From CAWAHD01 sp963781785 (GTDB lineage: Bacteria > Planctomycetota > Planctomycetia > Isosphaerales > Isosphaeraceae), in contig CAWAHD010000004.1 in NCBI GenBank assembly GCA_963781785.1, forward strand, positions 434,001 through 498,000: a stretch of DNA of 64,000 nucleotides, read 5' to 3'. Below are positions 47,059-56,030 of the stretch, piece after piece. Numbering within the stretch: position 1 is the first letter of the stretch; the number at the start of each line of letters is the position of its first letter. Under the pieces are notes generated by a model. It made no database searches and was not told where the DNA came from. It saw only the letters and a program-made list of their open reading frames with translations. The position numbers and the translations under genes are program-made.

Positions 47059-47656
47059 GAGCGGCCTGGCCGTTCCGGGACGGAAGGGATCGCTCTATCC
47101 GGGCGAACGCTTCGATGAGCGCATGGTCGTTCCGGTCTGCGGGTGCGCCCGGTCGGGCCCAGGGCAAGCTGGCCATAGCTTTCCACGCTGCATCAGGCTC
47201 CCACTGCCGGTGACGGATCAAGTATGCCGCATGGGCCAGGCTGGTGCGATGATGGCCTGCCACGCAATGAAACAGCACCGGCTGCAAATCGCGGTCCGCC
47301 AGCAGGTTGGCCGCCCGGGCCATTTGGTCCAAGGTCGCGCGCGACCCGCGCATCGGCACAATGATCCAGCGCACTCCCGTCTCGGAAACGACCCTAGACT
47401 GTCCGACATACTTCGAATCGTCGCGATTGATCGCCGTCAAGGTCACGATCGTTCTGATCTGAAAGCGGGCGATGAGCTTGCGCAAAGTCGCGGGATCTTG
47501 CCAGGCTGCCCGAATCAGCCGGCCGGGCTCGACCACGTGGACACGTTTGCCATCGCCGTGCTCCCAGCTTTTGGCGACCCCGGACGCGATGCCCACGACG
47601 ATCGCAAGCACGACAAAGGCACCCAAACCGATCCGAAATCGTTTCGGCCGTCTCAC
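46937..47656 (-). CDS. membrane-anchored dual-specificity-type protein phosphatase (2)
   Basis: A 239-residue paralogue of the next gene. An N-terminal membrane helix (IGLGAFVVLAIVVGIASGVA, residues 9-28) precedes a phosphatase domain whose signature LFHCVAGHHRTS (about residue 128) fits HCx5R. The sequence VEPGRLIRAAWQ matches VQPGRIYRSGQM of its neighbour, showing common descent, although the catalytic loops differ. The C-terminal 40 residues (RNGQAAHEAKDDDQNSLP and on) run into the start of the next gene and are probably not native; a small frame change near 47055 would give a TGA close to the next ATG. It is the first gene of a three-gene unit. Confidence 0.75.
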   Translation of the reverse strand: MRRPKRFRIGLGAFVVLAIVVGIASGVAKSWEHGDGKRVHVVEPGRLIRAAWQDPATLRKLIARFQIRTIVTLTAINRDDSKYVGQSRVVSETGVRWIIVPMRGSRATLDQMARAANLLADRDLQPVLFHCVAGHHRTSLAHAAYLIRHRQWEPDAAWKAMASLPWARPGAPADRNDHALIEAFARIERSLPSRNGQAAHEAKDDDQNSLPPDHRMGVQPGRGHRDPRGALSGVGPGHL

Positions 47657-47779
47657 TCGCCTCCCGCCTCAGAATGGACGTTCGTCTCGCCTCAAAAGAC
47701 TCACCCGACCGGGGATTCTAGTCTGAGGCGGGGTTGTGGCAACCCCAAGATGGTCGGTCGATAACTGACTCCCCACAGA

Positions 47780-48450
47780 TCAACGTTCGGGCAGTCGATC
47801 GATAAAGTCGGCAAATCTCCGCATATCACGCAGAGGCGGCCCGTGGCCAAAGCACACCAGGCTCGGTTGCAACTCCTTGAGCCGTCGGGCCGACCGTCGA
47901 TTCCGACCCGGGTCCAGCGTGAAAATGCGCTCCGGTTCGCGGAGCATCACGCGGCCGTTCCAGATGTTCAGGTTACAGAGAACATCGCCCACGACCAGGA
48001 TGCGGTCAGCCTCTCGCCAGAACGAGATATGCCCCTCGGTGTGGCCGGGCGTTTCGATCACGGTGAACTTGCCGACCTGGTCGCCCTCGTGCAACCGCCG
48101 CGCGACGGGATGCGGCGGGCCGAGCCAGATGGGACCCATGGCCCGCGAAAGCCAGTGTCGCGGCATCCGAGCCATGATTTCACCCGGGGTCTCCATGGCG
48201 GTGGCATCGGCGTCTCCGCACCAGAGTGGAATGCTCAAGGCTTCGCACACCGCGTGGCTGGCGCCTTGGTGGTCGGGGTGTGCATGCGTCAGAGCATGCA
48301 ATGAAACCTCGTGGCCGCGAAGTCGGCGGAGGATCCGGCCAGCGTCGAATCGCGTCGCTGCGTCGACCAGCACCGTTCCCAGCAGGTACGCGTTGATCGC
48401 GTAGGGGGGAAACCTTCGAGCACGTAGAGGTCATCGGCAAGCTGTTTCAT
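47780..48450 (-). CDS. MBL-fold metallo-hydrolase (frame broken once)
   Basis: A metallo-beta-lactamase-fold hydrolase of about 223 residues. The N-terminus MKQLADDLYVLEGFPP (ATG 48450) is separated by a frame change from LVDAATRFDAGRILRRLRGH. The break lies in a six-base C-run (G-run 48404-48409 on the plus strand), where one more base restores YAINAYLLGTVLVDA. The zinc motif THAHPDHQG fits HxHxDH (about residue 60), and later ligands are in ETPGHTEGHISFW and GDVLCN. The family includes glyoxalase II-like and lactonase-like enzymes, and the substrate cannot be told. It is on the minus strand next to, and divergent from, the GT39-like gene. Confidence 0.85.
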
Positions 48451-48717
48451 TCGTGATCCTCGTGACCGTCGGCGATTGACGCTGCCTCTCGCGTGATATT
48501 GACCGCAGCGAGCGTGTCGGCCAGAATTCGGCAGCCGGGTAACTGGCGCGTTCGCGGAAGCGCTTGGGCGCGGGCGTGGGTTTTCAGCCTGAAGAACCAC
48601 GACGGCCGCCGCAGTCTATCGGGCGGATCGGACAGATCGGACGCGGCGCGCGGCCTTCGCAGCTTCCTCGACGAGTCGAGATTAAATCGCATCGTGACAG
48701 CGGATGGAATCGCTTGC

Positions 48718-50529
48718 ATGGCCAGGATGAGCCGCACCTTCGACGCGATACTGATCGCCCTGGCGATCGCATGCCGGGCCGCCGCGGTTCTCGTGCTCCA
48801 GAGCCACCTGGTCCCCCGTAGTACTTACGAACACGGCGAGATCGCGGCCAACTTGCTGGCCGGCCGCGGCTTTTCGATGCGATTCCTGGGGGCGGACGGG
48901 CCGACCTCGCAGCAAGCGCCCGTGTACCCTGCGTTTGTTTCACTCGCCTACGCCATTTTCGGGGTCGATTCACCACAGGCACTGCTTGCCTTGGAGTTGG
49001 GTCAAGCGATCCTGGGCGGTCTGCTTGTTCTGGGAGTCTTGCGGCTTGCACGAGCCATTGTCCCGGAACTCCCTTGGCTCGCCTGGACCGCGGCCCTGGT
49101 CGTCGCCCTCCACCCCACCTTGATCTACGCCGCGACTCACGTCCAGGTCGCTTCGCTCGGAGCCACTCTGCTCGTATGGACCCTCGCGCTGGCCTATCAG
49201 GCCGGATCGACCCGGCAGTTGCGAGACGCAGTGTATACCGGCCTCCTGATTGCCCTGCTCACCGTGACCGACCCGATTCTCGCACTGGCGTCGCTGGGCG
49301 TCGCCTGGGCAATCGTGTGGAAGGAAGGGAAACGGCCGGGGGCTGGGCTGCTGATACGTCGGTCTTTCGCTAGCCGCGCGTTCCCGCGGTATTCGTTGCG
49401 CCTTTTTCCCCCCCTTGCGAAGGGGGGGTTAGGGGGGGTGGTCGCGGCACCGCCAGCCACAGGGCCGTCGCTCTCTCTTTGTGTTGCGCTGTCCGAGGCT
49501 CCGAACCCAGCCCCCCTGGCCCCCCCTTCGCAAGGGGGGGAAAGGGATCGGTGGCTCGCGGCGTCGTTCGATCGACCGCAACAGAAACGCCGCCCTCAAG
49601 CCCGTCCCGCCGGGACGGCTCACACCAACGTTCCATCGGCCCAGGCAACGGCTCGCGCGTGCGGTCCGGTGCCGATCCTCGCGGTCATCGCGGTCGTGGC
49701 GCTGGCCGGCGTCTCGCCATGGCTCGTGCGGAACTACCTGGTCCATGGCGAATTCGTCGCCGTCAAGAGCACGTTCGGCTATGCATTCTGGCAAGGCAAT
49801 TGTGCACTCAGCGCGGGAACCGACAAGGTCGTACGAAGCTCGGTTGATCGCATTCTGGGCCAGCACCAAAGCCCCGGCGATTGGAAAGGCTTGAATCGGA
49901 CGCTCTGGGCGGCCCGTCACGAAGCCGGCTACATCGACGACGTGGCACTCACGAAGGACGACTACCGCCTTCTCGGCTCGCTCTCGGAGCCCGAACGGTC
50001 GCGGGTTTTATTCCGCCGAGCACTCAAGGACCTGCGGGCGGAGCCGTTCCGGTACGGCTGGCTCTGCCTGCGGCGGCTGCGATATTTCCTGCTGTTCGAC
50101 GAGACGAATCCCAAGTCGCGGGTTCTGGCCTACCGAATTCCTCACGTCGGCTTGACCATTTTCGGTGGTCTCGGGCTGATCCTGGCCGGATCCCGGCTGA
50201 GGAGGCGCTTGACGCCTACCATCGTGACGGCGACCGCGATCGTGATCTTTCACACTTTGACGATTGTGTCGGCGCGGTTTCATATCCCGCTTGAGCCGAT
50301 TCTTGCCGTGTGGGGAGCGGCCGGGCTGGCGATGATCGTCGAGCGGGCCGCCGCCAGAAGTCGGCACTCGACGCGCTCAAGCGCGACTGGATACCACGTC
50401 GAAGGCGTCGGGGTCGAAGGCCGGCTTCGCGTTGTTCATTTCATGAGCCGTTTCGACGGCGCTCGGCGTTCGGGGGTGCATGTACGCGAGGATCAGGCTG
50501 CTCCCGAGGGCGAGAGCACTGATCAGTGA
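48718..50529 (+). CDS. GT39-like polytopic membrane glycosyltransferase with an inserted hairpin element
   Basis: A membrane protein of about 600 residues of the PMT/ArnT (GT39-like) type, which moves sugars from lipid carriers. ATG 48718 starts helix 1 (AILIALAIACRAAAVLVLQ). The first loop has the acidic motif of the family near EHGEIAANLLAGRGFSMRFL, then APVYPAFVSLAYAIFG. Ten or so hydrophobic segments follow. Between two of them (about residues 225-280) the protein contains an unrelated stretch, FPPLAKGGLGGVV ... PPSQGGERD, coded by a 142-bp inverted-repeat element read in frame. The C-terminal helices resume with VPILAVIAVVALAGVSPWLV. The last 50 residues overlap a convergent gene and may be an artefact. 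Confidence 0.8.
   Translation: MARMSRTFDAILIALAIACRAAAVLVLQSHLVPRSTYEHGEIAANLLAGRGFSMRFLGADGPTSQQAPVYPAFVSLAYAIFGVDSPQALLALELGQAILGGLLVLGVLRLARAIVPELPWLAWTAALVVALHPTLIYAATHVQVASLGATLLVWTLALAYQAGSTRQLRDAVYTGLLIALLTVTDPILALASLGVAWAIVWKEGKRPGAGLLIRRSFASRAFPRYSLRLFPPLAKGGLGGVVAAPPATGPSLSLCVALSEAPNPAPLAPPSQGGERDRWLAASFDRPQQKRRPQARPAGTAHTNVPSAQATARACGPVPILAVIAVVALAGVSPWLVRNYLVHGEFVAVKSTFGYAFWQGNCALSAGTDKVVRSSVDRILGQHQSPGDWKGLNRTLWAARHEAGYIDDVALTKDDYRLLGSLSEPERSRVLFRRALKDLRAEPFRYGWLCLRRLRYFLLFDETNPKSRVLAYRIPHVGLTIFGGLGLILAGSRLRRRLTPTIVTATAIVIFHTLTIVSARFHIPLEPILAVWGAAGLAMIVERAAARSRHSTRSSATGYHVEGVGVEGRLRVVHFMSRFDGARRSGVHVREDQAAPEGESTDQ
49403..49544. repeat. MITE-like inverted-repeat element inside the GT39-like gene
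   Basis: Arms of about 39 bp (49403-49441 and 49506-49544) are inverted copies sharing the cores CCCCCCCTTGCGAAGGGGGG and a G-rich shoulder. They surround a roughly 64-bp centre. No target-site duplication is obvious. The element is read through in frame by the host gene. Confidence 0.8.
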
Positions 50530-50847
50530 CGCACAACCCCAGGCGACGGCGGGGATGGGGACATCGCCGCCGGTGGTTGAATCCCAGGTGAGTGTTGTCA
50601 CGAATGCGGCCAGAACCGAGACGATGGGAACGCCCGCGCCAATCCCGGCGATCGCACGGCCCATGCCGGACGACTCGGATGCCGATACCGGAAGCCGGAT
50701 CTCCATCGCCTTCATACGCTCCTTGTGCTCCCATTCGCGGCGCCGGTGGCGGTGCTTGAGAACGATGACCGTGGGGACGAGCACCAGCGGCATCAAGATC
50801 GCAATGATCGGAATGACTAACGGGTCAAGTTCGTGCATGGCGGTCAT
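50377..50847 (-). CDS. two-helix membrane protein (paralogue A)
   Basis: A 156-residue membrane protein that I do not recognise as a named family. The start may be ATG 50847 or 50838. It has an N-terminal helix (DPLVIPIIAILMPLVLVPTV) followed by a highly charged segment RRREWEHKERMKAMEIRLP, two further hydrophobic segments (AGVPIVSVLAAFVTTLTW, and near residue 115), and a soluble tail ending FDVVSSRA. Both the ERMKA motif and the VVSSR terminus recur in the neighbouring paralogue. The 3' end overlaps the GT39-like gene by about 150 nt, so one of the two ends is probably wrong. No catalytic residues can be named. Confidence 0.65.
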   Translation of the reverse strand: MTAMHELDPLVIPIIAILMPLVLVPTVIVLKHRHRRREWEHKERMKAMEIRLPVSASESSGMGRAIAGIGAGVPIVSVLAAFVTTLTWDSTTGGDVPIPAVAWGCASLISALALGSSLILAYMHPRTPSAVETAHEMNNAKPAFDPDAFDVVSSRA

Positions 50848-50865
50848 TTCCCCTTTTTGTTCGTT

Positions 50866-51330
50866 TCAGCCGCGGGAGCTGACGACGTCGTAGGCGTCCT
50901 CGACGATCGACGGCTTGCCGTTTCCGGAGAATCCCTGTGGCGATGGCTCGCCGTCGGTCCCCAGCTTCTCGAGTGCCGCCATGCCGAGAATCATGCCGCA
51001 GATCACCCCACCGAGCCCGGTGATCAGCGCGGCGATCCACGCCCCGTCATGAAAGCCAGTCAACAGGGTCGCCAAGAAGGCCGATACGAATGCGACCGAC
51101 GGGACTCCGGCCCCGATCGACGCGGCGATCTGATAGGGCACGGGCCACCCGGTTTTCCATTCCTCCCCGGGGATCGGCCGACCCATCTCGAGGGCCTTCA
51201 TGCGCTCGAGGTGATCCAGCTCGCGCTTTCGCCTGTCCGATCGGAACGAGAGGACAATCGGCAGGACGCACAGCCCGAACAGAAGTGCGACGCCGCCCGC
51301 CAGCAGAGCGATGACTTCCGCGTCTCTCAT
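50866..51330 (-). CDS. two-helix membrane protein (paralogue B)
   Basis: A 154-residue paralogue of the next gene. ATG 51330 is preceded by a good GGAGAACG site; an in-frame extension upstream is not used. The plan is the same: an N-terminal helix (VIALLAGGVALLFGLCVLPI), a charged block RRKRELDHLERMKALEMGRP, two hydrophobic segments (about residues 60-80 and 90-110), and a C-terminus ending AYDVVSSRG. The conserved juxtamembrane ERMKA block and the shared VVSSR end point to a protein-protein contact rather than an enzyme. It is separated by 18 nt from its paralogue, so both are probably co-transcribed. The function is unknown. Confidence 0.7.
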   Translation of the reverse strand: MRDAEVIALLAGGVALLFGLCVLPIVLSFRSDRRKRELDHLERMKALEMGRPIPGEEWKTGWPVPYQIAASIGAGVPSVAFVSAFLATLLTGFHDGAWIAALITGLGGVICGMILGMAALEKLGTDGEPSPQGFSGNGKPSIVEDAYDVVSSRG

Positions 51331-51472
51331 CAACGTTCTCCTTCTCGATCGTTTTCGACGGCAGTGAGTGGGTGGTGCGCGACTCCCTCGCTTGCGGATC
51401 ATCGTGCATGGTAAGGTGTCGGCTCACGTCGATCAAGCAGTCGTTCGAGCTCGGCAGACCAGGAGGATTCCA

Positions 51473-52971
51473 ATGGCGCGCGACCATCTACTCGTGATCG
51501 ACCAGGGAACGACCAGCACCCGGGCGGTCGTGTACGACGATCAACTGAAACCGGTCGGCCAGAGCCAGCTCGAGGTGCCGCCCAGGTATCCGCGGTCGGG
51601 CTGGGTGGAACACGATCCGGGCGCGATCGTCGACTCGGTCGGCTCTCAGGTTGCGGGTGCCCTGCGGGACGCGTGCGTCGGGGCGGAGCGAATCCTGGCA
51701 ATCGGGCTCACCAATCAGCGCGAAACGACGATTGTCTGGGAACGCGACACGGGACGGCCCATCGCCCCGGCCCTGGTCTGGCAGGACCGCCGGACGGCCG
51801 AGACCTGCGCCGCCCTCAAAGCCCACCAACCCGAAGTTGCCGCGCGGACCGGCCTGGTGATCGACCCTTATTTTTCGGCGACCAAGATTGCCTGGATCCT
51901 CGACCATGTGCCGCAAGCACGAGCCCGCGCCCAGGCCGGTGAGCTGGCTGCCGGAACGGTCGATAGCTTCTTGATCTGGCATTTGACGAGCGGCCGCCGG
52001 TTCGTCACCGACGCCACCAATGCCTCCCGGACGCTCTTGATGGATCTTCGAGCCCTCAACTGGGCTGACGACCTATGCCTGCTATTCGGTGTACCAAGCC
52101 GAATATTGCCGGAAATCCGTCCCAGTGCCGGCGAGTTCGGACGCACTGAGGGCCTGGACTACCTCCCGGATGGAATCCCGATCACGGGCGTGGCCGGCGA
52201 CCAGCAAGCGTCGCTGATCGGCCAGGGATGTGTCTTGCCCGGCCAGGCGAAGTGCACCTACGGCACCGGAGCGTTCCTGCTCGCCCACACCGGCGGGCGG
52301 ATCGTGCCATCCCAGCGAGGGCTGATCACGACCCTCGCCGCCACCCTCGATGGTGGTCCGCCCCAGTACGCGCTTGAGGGGAGTGTTTTCGTGGCGGGTG
52401 CGGCCGTGCAGTGGTTTCGCGACGGTCTCAAGGCCATCGGCGCCTCGCCGGAGATCAACCCACTGGCGCTGGCGCGGACCCGGAGAACGAGATCGTGTTC
52501 GTCCCGGCGCTCACCGGCCTGGGCGCGCCGTACTGGGAGCCATCGGCCCGCGGTGCCATTTTTGGGATGACTCGTGGCACGAGCGTCGCCGATCTCGCCC
52601 GCGCGACCCTGGAAGGGGTCGCGTTCCAGGTCGCCGACTTGATCGACGCCATGAACGCCGACCTCGGCGCTCCGCTCTCCGACATCCGCGTCGATGGCGG
52701 CATGGCCCGATCCGACCTCTTCCTCCAATTCCAGGCCGACTTGCTGGATCTGCCGATTCAGCGCAGCCCCCAGAGTGAGTCGACGGCTCTGGGCGCCGCC
52801 CTGCTGGCCGGCATCGGCGCCGGCTTCTGGCCCAGCCCGGCCGCCACGATCGAGCATGTGCAGGCGGGCGCCCGGACTTTTGCACCGGCCGGCTTGCCCA
52901 ACTGGCGGCAGACTGCCCGCCGCCGCTGGCGCAAGGCCATTGAGAGCGTGCTCAAGTTCTCGAGCATGTGA
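51473..52971 (+). CDS. glpK: glycerol kinase (frame broken once)
   Basis: A FGGY-family kinase that phosphorylates glycerol to glycerol 3-phosphate. ATG 51473 is placed by AGGAGG (51461-51466). The ATP/sugar motifs VIDQGTTSTRAVVYD (residues 8-22), TNQRETTIVWERDTG, VWQDRRTAETCA and GVAGDQQASLIGQ are intact, as is the C-terminal ENEIVFVPALTGLGAPYWEP. The frame changes at about 52477; adding one base to GCGCGG gives LALAADPENE. The total length of about 499 residues equals the standard enzyme. It is a lone gene without glpF or glpD nearby, convergent with ppdK after a 24-bp gap. Codon use is the same as in other housekeeping genes here. Confidence 0.93.
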
Positions 52972-52995
52972 AGCTCGCGGGCTAATCTCTTTCGC

Positions 52996-55677
52996 TCATT
53001 TGTCGCGGCTGATTGCCTTGCCGTCAGCCAGGGCGGCCTGGGCGGCGGCCAGGCGGGCGATCGGCACGCGGAAGGGCGAACACGAGACGTAGTCCATGCC
53101 CACGCGGTGGCAGAAGGCGACGCTGTCGGGGTCTCCGCCGTGCTCGCCGCAGATCCCGATCTTGAGGTGCTCGTTGTGCTTTTCCCGGCGCGCCTGGCGG
53201 CCCTTGGTGACGCCGATCTCGACGAGCTGGCCCACTCCCTTTATGTCGAGAGTATGGAACGGGTCGACGGCCAGGATCTTCTGCTCGATGTAGGCGGGCA
53301 TGAACGAGGCGATATCGTCGCGCGAGAAGCCGAAGGTCATCTGGGTGAGGTCGTTGGTGCCGAACGAGAAGAACTCGGCCTCTTCGGCGATCCGATCGGC
53401 CGTCAAGGCGGCGCGCGGGATCTCGATCATCGTGCCGATCAAGTACTCGATCTTGACCCCGGCCTTCTTTTGCAACTCGCCGGCGATCGCGACCGTCCGC
53501 TTCTTGAGAAATGACAGTTCCTCGACAGTTCCGACCAGGGGGATCATGATCTCGGGAAGAACGGTCTTGCCCTGCTTTTGAACGGCGATGGCGGCTTCGA
53601 TGATGGCGCGGATCTGCATGTCGCCGATCTCGGGAAACTTGATGGGCAGGCGGCAGCCCCGCAGGCCAAGCATCGGGTTCTGCTCGTGGAGCTGCTCGAC
53701 CCGGCGGCGAACTTTCTCGACGGAGATCCCGAGCTGGCGGGCGACCTCGGCCTGGCCAGACGGGTTGTCGTCTTTGGGCAAGAACTCGTGGAGCGGCGGG
53801 TCGAGCAGGCGAATCGTCACCGGCAGGCCGTCCATCGCCTCGAAGATTCCGATAAAATCTTGCTTCTGGAACGGCTCGAGCTCGGCCAGCGCGGCCTCGC
53901 GGCCGGCCGCGTCGTCGGCCAGGATCATCTTACGCATGGCGACGATCCGCTGGTCGCCGAAGAACATGTGCTCGGTGCGGCACAGCCCGATTCCTTCGGC
54001 CCCGTACGACCGGGCAAGGATTGAGTCCCTGGGGGTGTCGGTGTTGGCGCGGACCTTCAAGGTCCGCACGCGATCAGCCCACGACATCAAGATCGCGAAG
54101 TCGCCCGAGATCGTGGGATCGATGGTCGGCACCTGGCCGAGCATGACATCGCCGGAGGTGCCGTCGATCGTCAGGTACTCACCCGCTTGGACGCGCACAT
54201 CGCCTATCTGGACAACGCCGGCGGCTTCGTCGATTGCCAGCTCGTGGCACCCGACCACGCACGGCTTTCCCCAACCTCGGGCCACGACCGCCGCGTGACT
54301 GGCCTTGCCGCCGGTGGCCGTCAAGATGCCCTTGGCCAGGTGCATGCCGGCGACGTCTTCCGGGCTGGTCTCCTTGCGCACGAGCAGGATGGGTTCCCCG
54401 GGATGCTCGTCGTGATGGGCGACCACTGCCTCCGCTGAGAGGATCACCTTGCCGCAGGCGGCACCGGGGCTGGCGGCGGTGCCTCTGGCGATGGCCTTCC
54501 GTTTGGCCTTCGGGTCGAGCTGGGGCAAGAGCAGATGGTTGAGGCTCTCCGGGCTGACCCGCTTGATCGCCGTCGTCTCGTCGATCAGCCCTTCCTTGAC
54601 CAACTCGACGGCAATCCGGACCGCCGCGGTCCCCGTGCGCTTGCCGGTCCGTGTCTGAAGCATGTAGAGAGTGCCGTCCTGCACCGTGAACTCGATGTCC
54701 TGCATTTCCTTGTAGTGCTTCTCGAGCTTGCTGCGGATCGAGAGGAGCTGGTCGTACACCCGGGGCATCTCCTCCCTCAAGCGCGTGATGGGCTCGGGCG
54801 TCCGGATGCCGGCGACGACGTCTTCACCCTGGGCGTTGATCAAGTAATCGCCGAAGAAGTCGTTTTCCCCCGTGTTCGGGTCGCGGGTGAACGCGACGCC
54901 GGTGCCCGAGGTCGTACCCGTATTGCCGAACACCATGGCCTGCACGCTGACCGCTGTGCCTTTGAGCTCGGTGATCCGCTCGATCCGCCGGTATTCGACC
55001 GCCTTCTTGCCCATCCAACTGTTGAACACCGCCATGATCGACTTCCAGAGCTGATCCATGGGGTCCTGGGGAAACGGCTCCCCGACGTGCTTCTGGTAGA
55101 CGCCCTTGTAACGCCGGACCAGCTCCTCGAGGTCCGAAGCGCCCAGCTCCGTGTCGAGCTTGACGCCGCGCTGTTTCTTCAAGGCCGACAGCTCGTGCTC
55201 GAAGTCGTCATGATCAACCCCCATCGCGGTCGAGCCGAACATGTCGATCAACCGGCGATAGCCATCGAAGGCAAACCGAGGATTATCGGTCTTCCGCGCC
55301 AGACCGGCGACCGACACATCAGTCAAACCCAGATTCAAGATTGTATTCATCATGCCGGGCATCGACAGTGCCGCGCCCGATCGCACACTGACCAGGAGCG
55401 GGTCAGCGGGATTGCCGAACTTCTTGCCCGCGGCCTGTTCCATCCGCAGGAGCGCTTCCTCGACCTGGGGCCTGACCTCCTGGGGAAGCTTGCGATCGCT
55501 CTCGAAGTAATTCGCGCACACCAGAGTCGTGATCGTGAAGCCAGGTGGAACCGGAATACCGATTGCGCTCATCTCGGCGAGGTTGGCCCCCTTGCCGCCG
55601 AGCAAGTCTTTCATGTCGGCTCGGCCCTCGGCCGAGCCTCCGCCAAATGAATAAACGTATTTTGGTGTGTTGGCCAT
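52996..55677 (-). CDS. ppdK: pyruvate, phosphate dikinase
   Basis: An 893-residue enzyme interconverting pyruvate, ATP and phosphate with PEP, AMP and pyrophosphate. The N-terminal ATP-grasp begins with FGGGSAEGRADMKDLLGGKG (about residues 12-31). The phosphohistidine domain has TGGKASHAAVVARGWGKPC near residue 460 (the His is the phosphorylated residue). The C-terminal TIM barrel has GIGLCRTEHMFF, DLTQMTFGFSRDD and GICGEHGGDPDS, with the catalytic Cys near CSPFRVPIARLA. It is full length with no break. The start is ATG 55677, with a weak ribosome-binding site. In planctomycetes it can serve gluconeogenesis or glycolysis with pyrophosphate. It is convergent with glpK. Confidence 0.96.
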   Translation of the reverse strand: MANTPKYVYSFGGGSAEGRADMKDLLGGKGANLAEMSAIGIPVPPGFTITTLVCANYFESDRKLPQEVRPQVEEALLRMEQAAGKKFGNPADPLLVSVRSGAALSMPGMMNTILNLGLTDVSVAGLARKTDNPRFAFDGYRRLIDMFGSTAMGVDHDDFEHELSALKKQRGVKLDTELGASDLEELVRRYKGVYQKHVGEPFPQDPMDQLWKSIMAVFNSWMGKKAVEYRRIERITELKGTAVSVQAMVFGNTGTTSGTGVAFTRDPNTGENDFFGDYLINAQGEDVVAGIRTPEPITRLREEMPRVYDQLLSIRSKLEKHYKEMQDIEFTVQDGTLYMLQTRTGKRTGTAAVRIAVELVKEGLIDETTAIKRVSPESLNHLLLPQLDPKAKRKAIARGTAASPGAACGKVILSAEAVVAHHDEHPGEPILLVRKETSPEDVAGMHLAKGILTATGGKASHAAVVARGWGKPCVVGCHELAIDEAAGVVQIGDVRVQAGEYLTIDGTSGDVMLGQVPTIDPTISGDFAILMSWADRVRTLKVRANTDTPRDSILARSYGAEGIGLCRTEHMFFGDQRIVAMRKMILADDAAGREAALAELEPFQKQDFIGIFEAMDGLPVTIRLLDPPLHEFLPKDDNPSGQAEVARQLGISVEKVRRRVEQLHEQNPMLGLRGCRLPIKFPEIGDMQIRAIIEAAIAVQKQGKTVLPEIMIPLVGTVEELSFLKKRTVAIAGELQKKAGVKIEYLIGTMIEIPRAALTADRIAEEAEFFSFGTNDLTQMTFGFSRDDIASFMPAYIEQKILAVDPFHTLDIKGVGQLVEIGVTKGRQARREKHNEHLKIGICGEHGGDPDSVAFCHRVGMDYVSCSPFRVPIARLAAAQAALADGKAISRDK

Positions 55678-56030
55678 CGGTCTCTACGCTCCAGGTGCAT
55701 TCTGGTTGAAGCCGGGGGTCCGTGAAAAACACAAAGGGGGGAAAACCTTCAGCGCGCGGCCCGGCAGGACGAGATCTTCACTCGTAATCTCATGGAATAT
55801 CGAACGTTATCGTTTCTGGTACTCGCCGTCAAGGATCGAGTCGATGGGCGGCCGAGTAGCGAATGGGCAAGTCGAGCGAGGTCATGGAGATGGATCAAGT
55901 CGGCGCAGCACCGCCGTGTCACGACGCGGGGATGGCACGAGCGAGAGCGGCGGCCCAATCGGGTGGTGGCCCGGTCACTCCGCGGAGATCGGACCAGAGC
56001 AATCGGAGGCGAACTGAGGTGGAGGTCCCA
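55678..56030. other. intergenic region without a supported gene
   Basis: This is the gap upstream of ppdK and downstream of the DUF3179 gene. Open frames on the plus strand here are antisense to the next gene and not protein-like. No clear promoter was seen. Confidence 0.4.
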
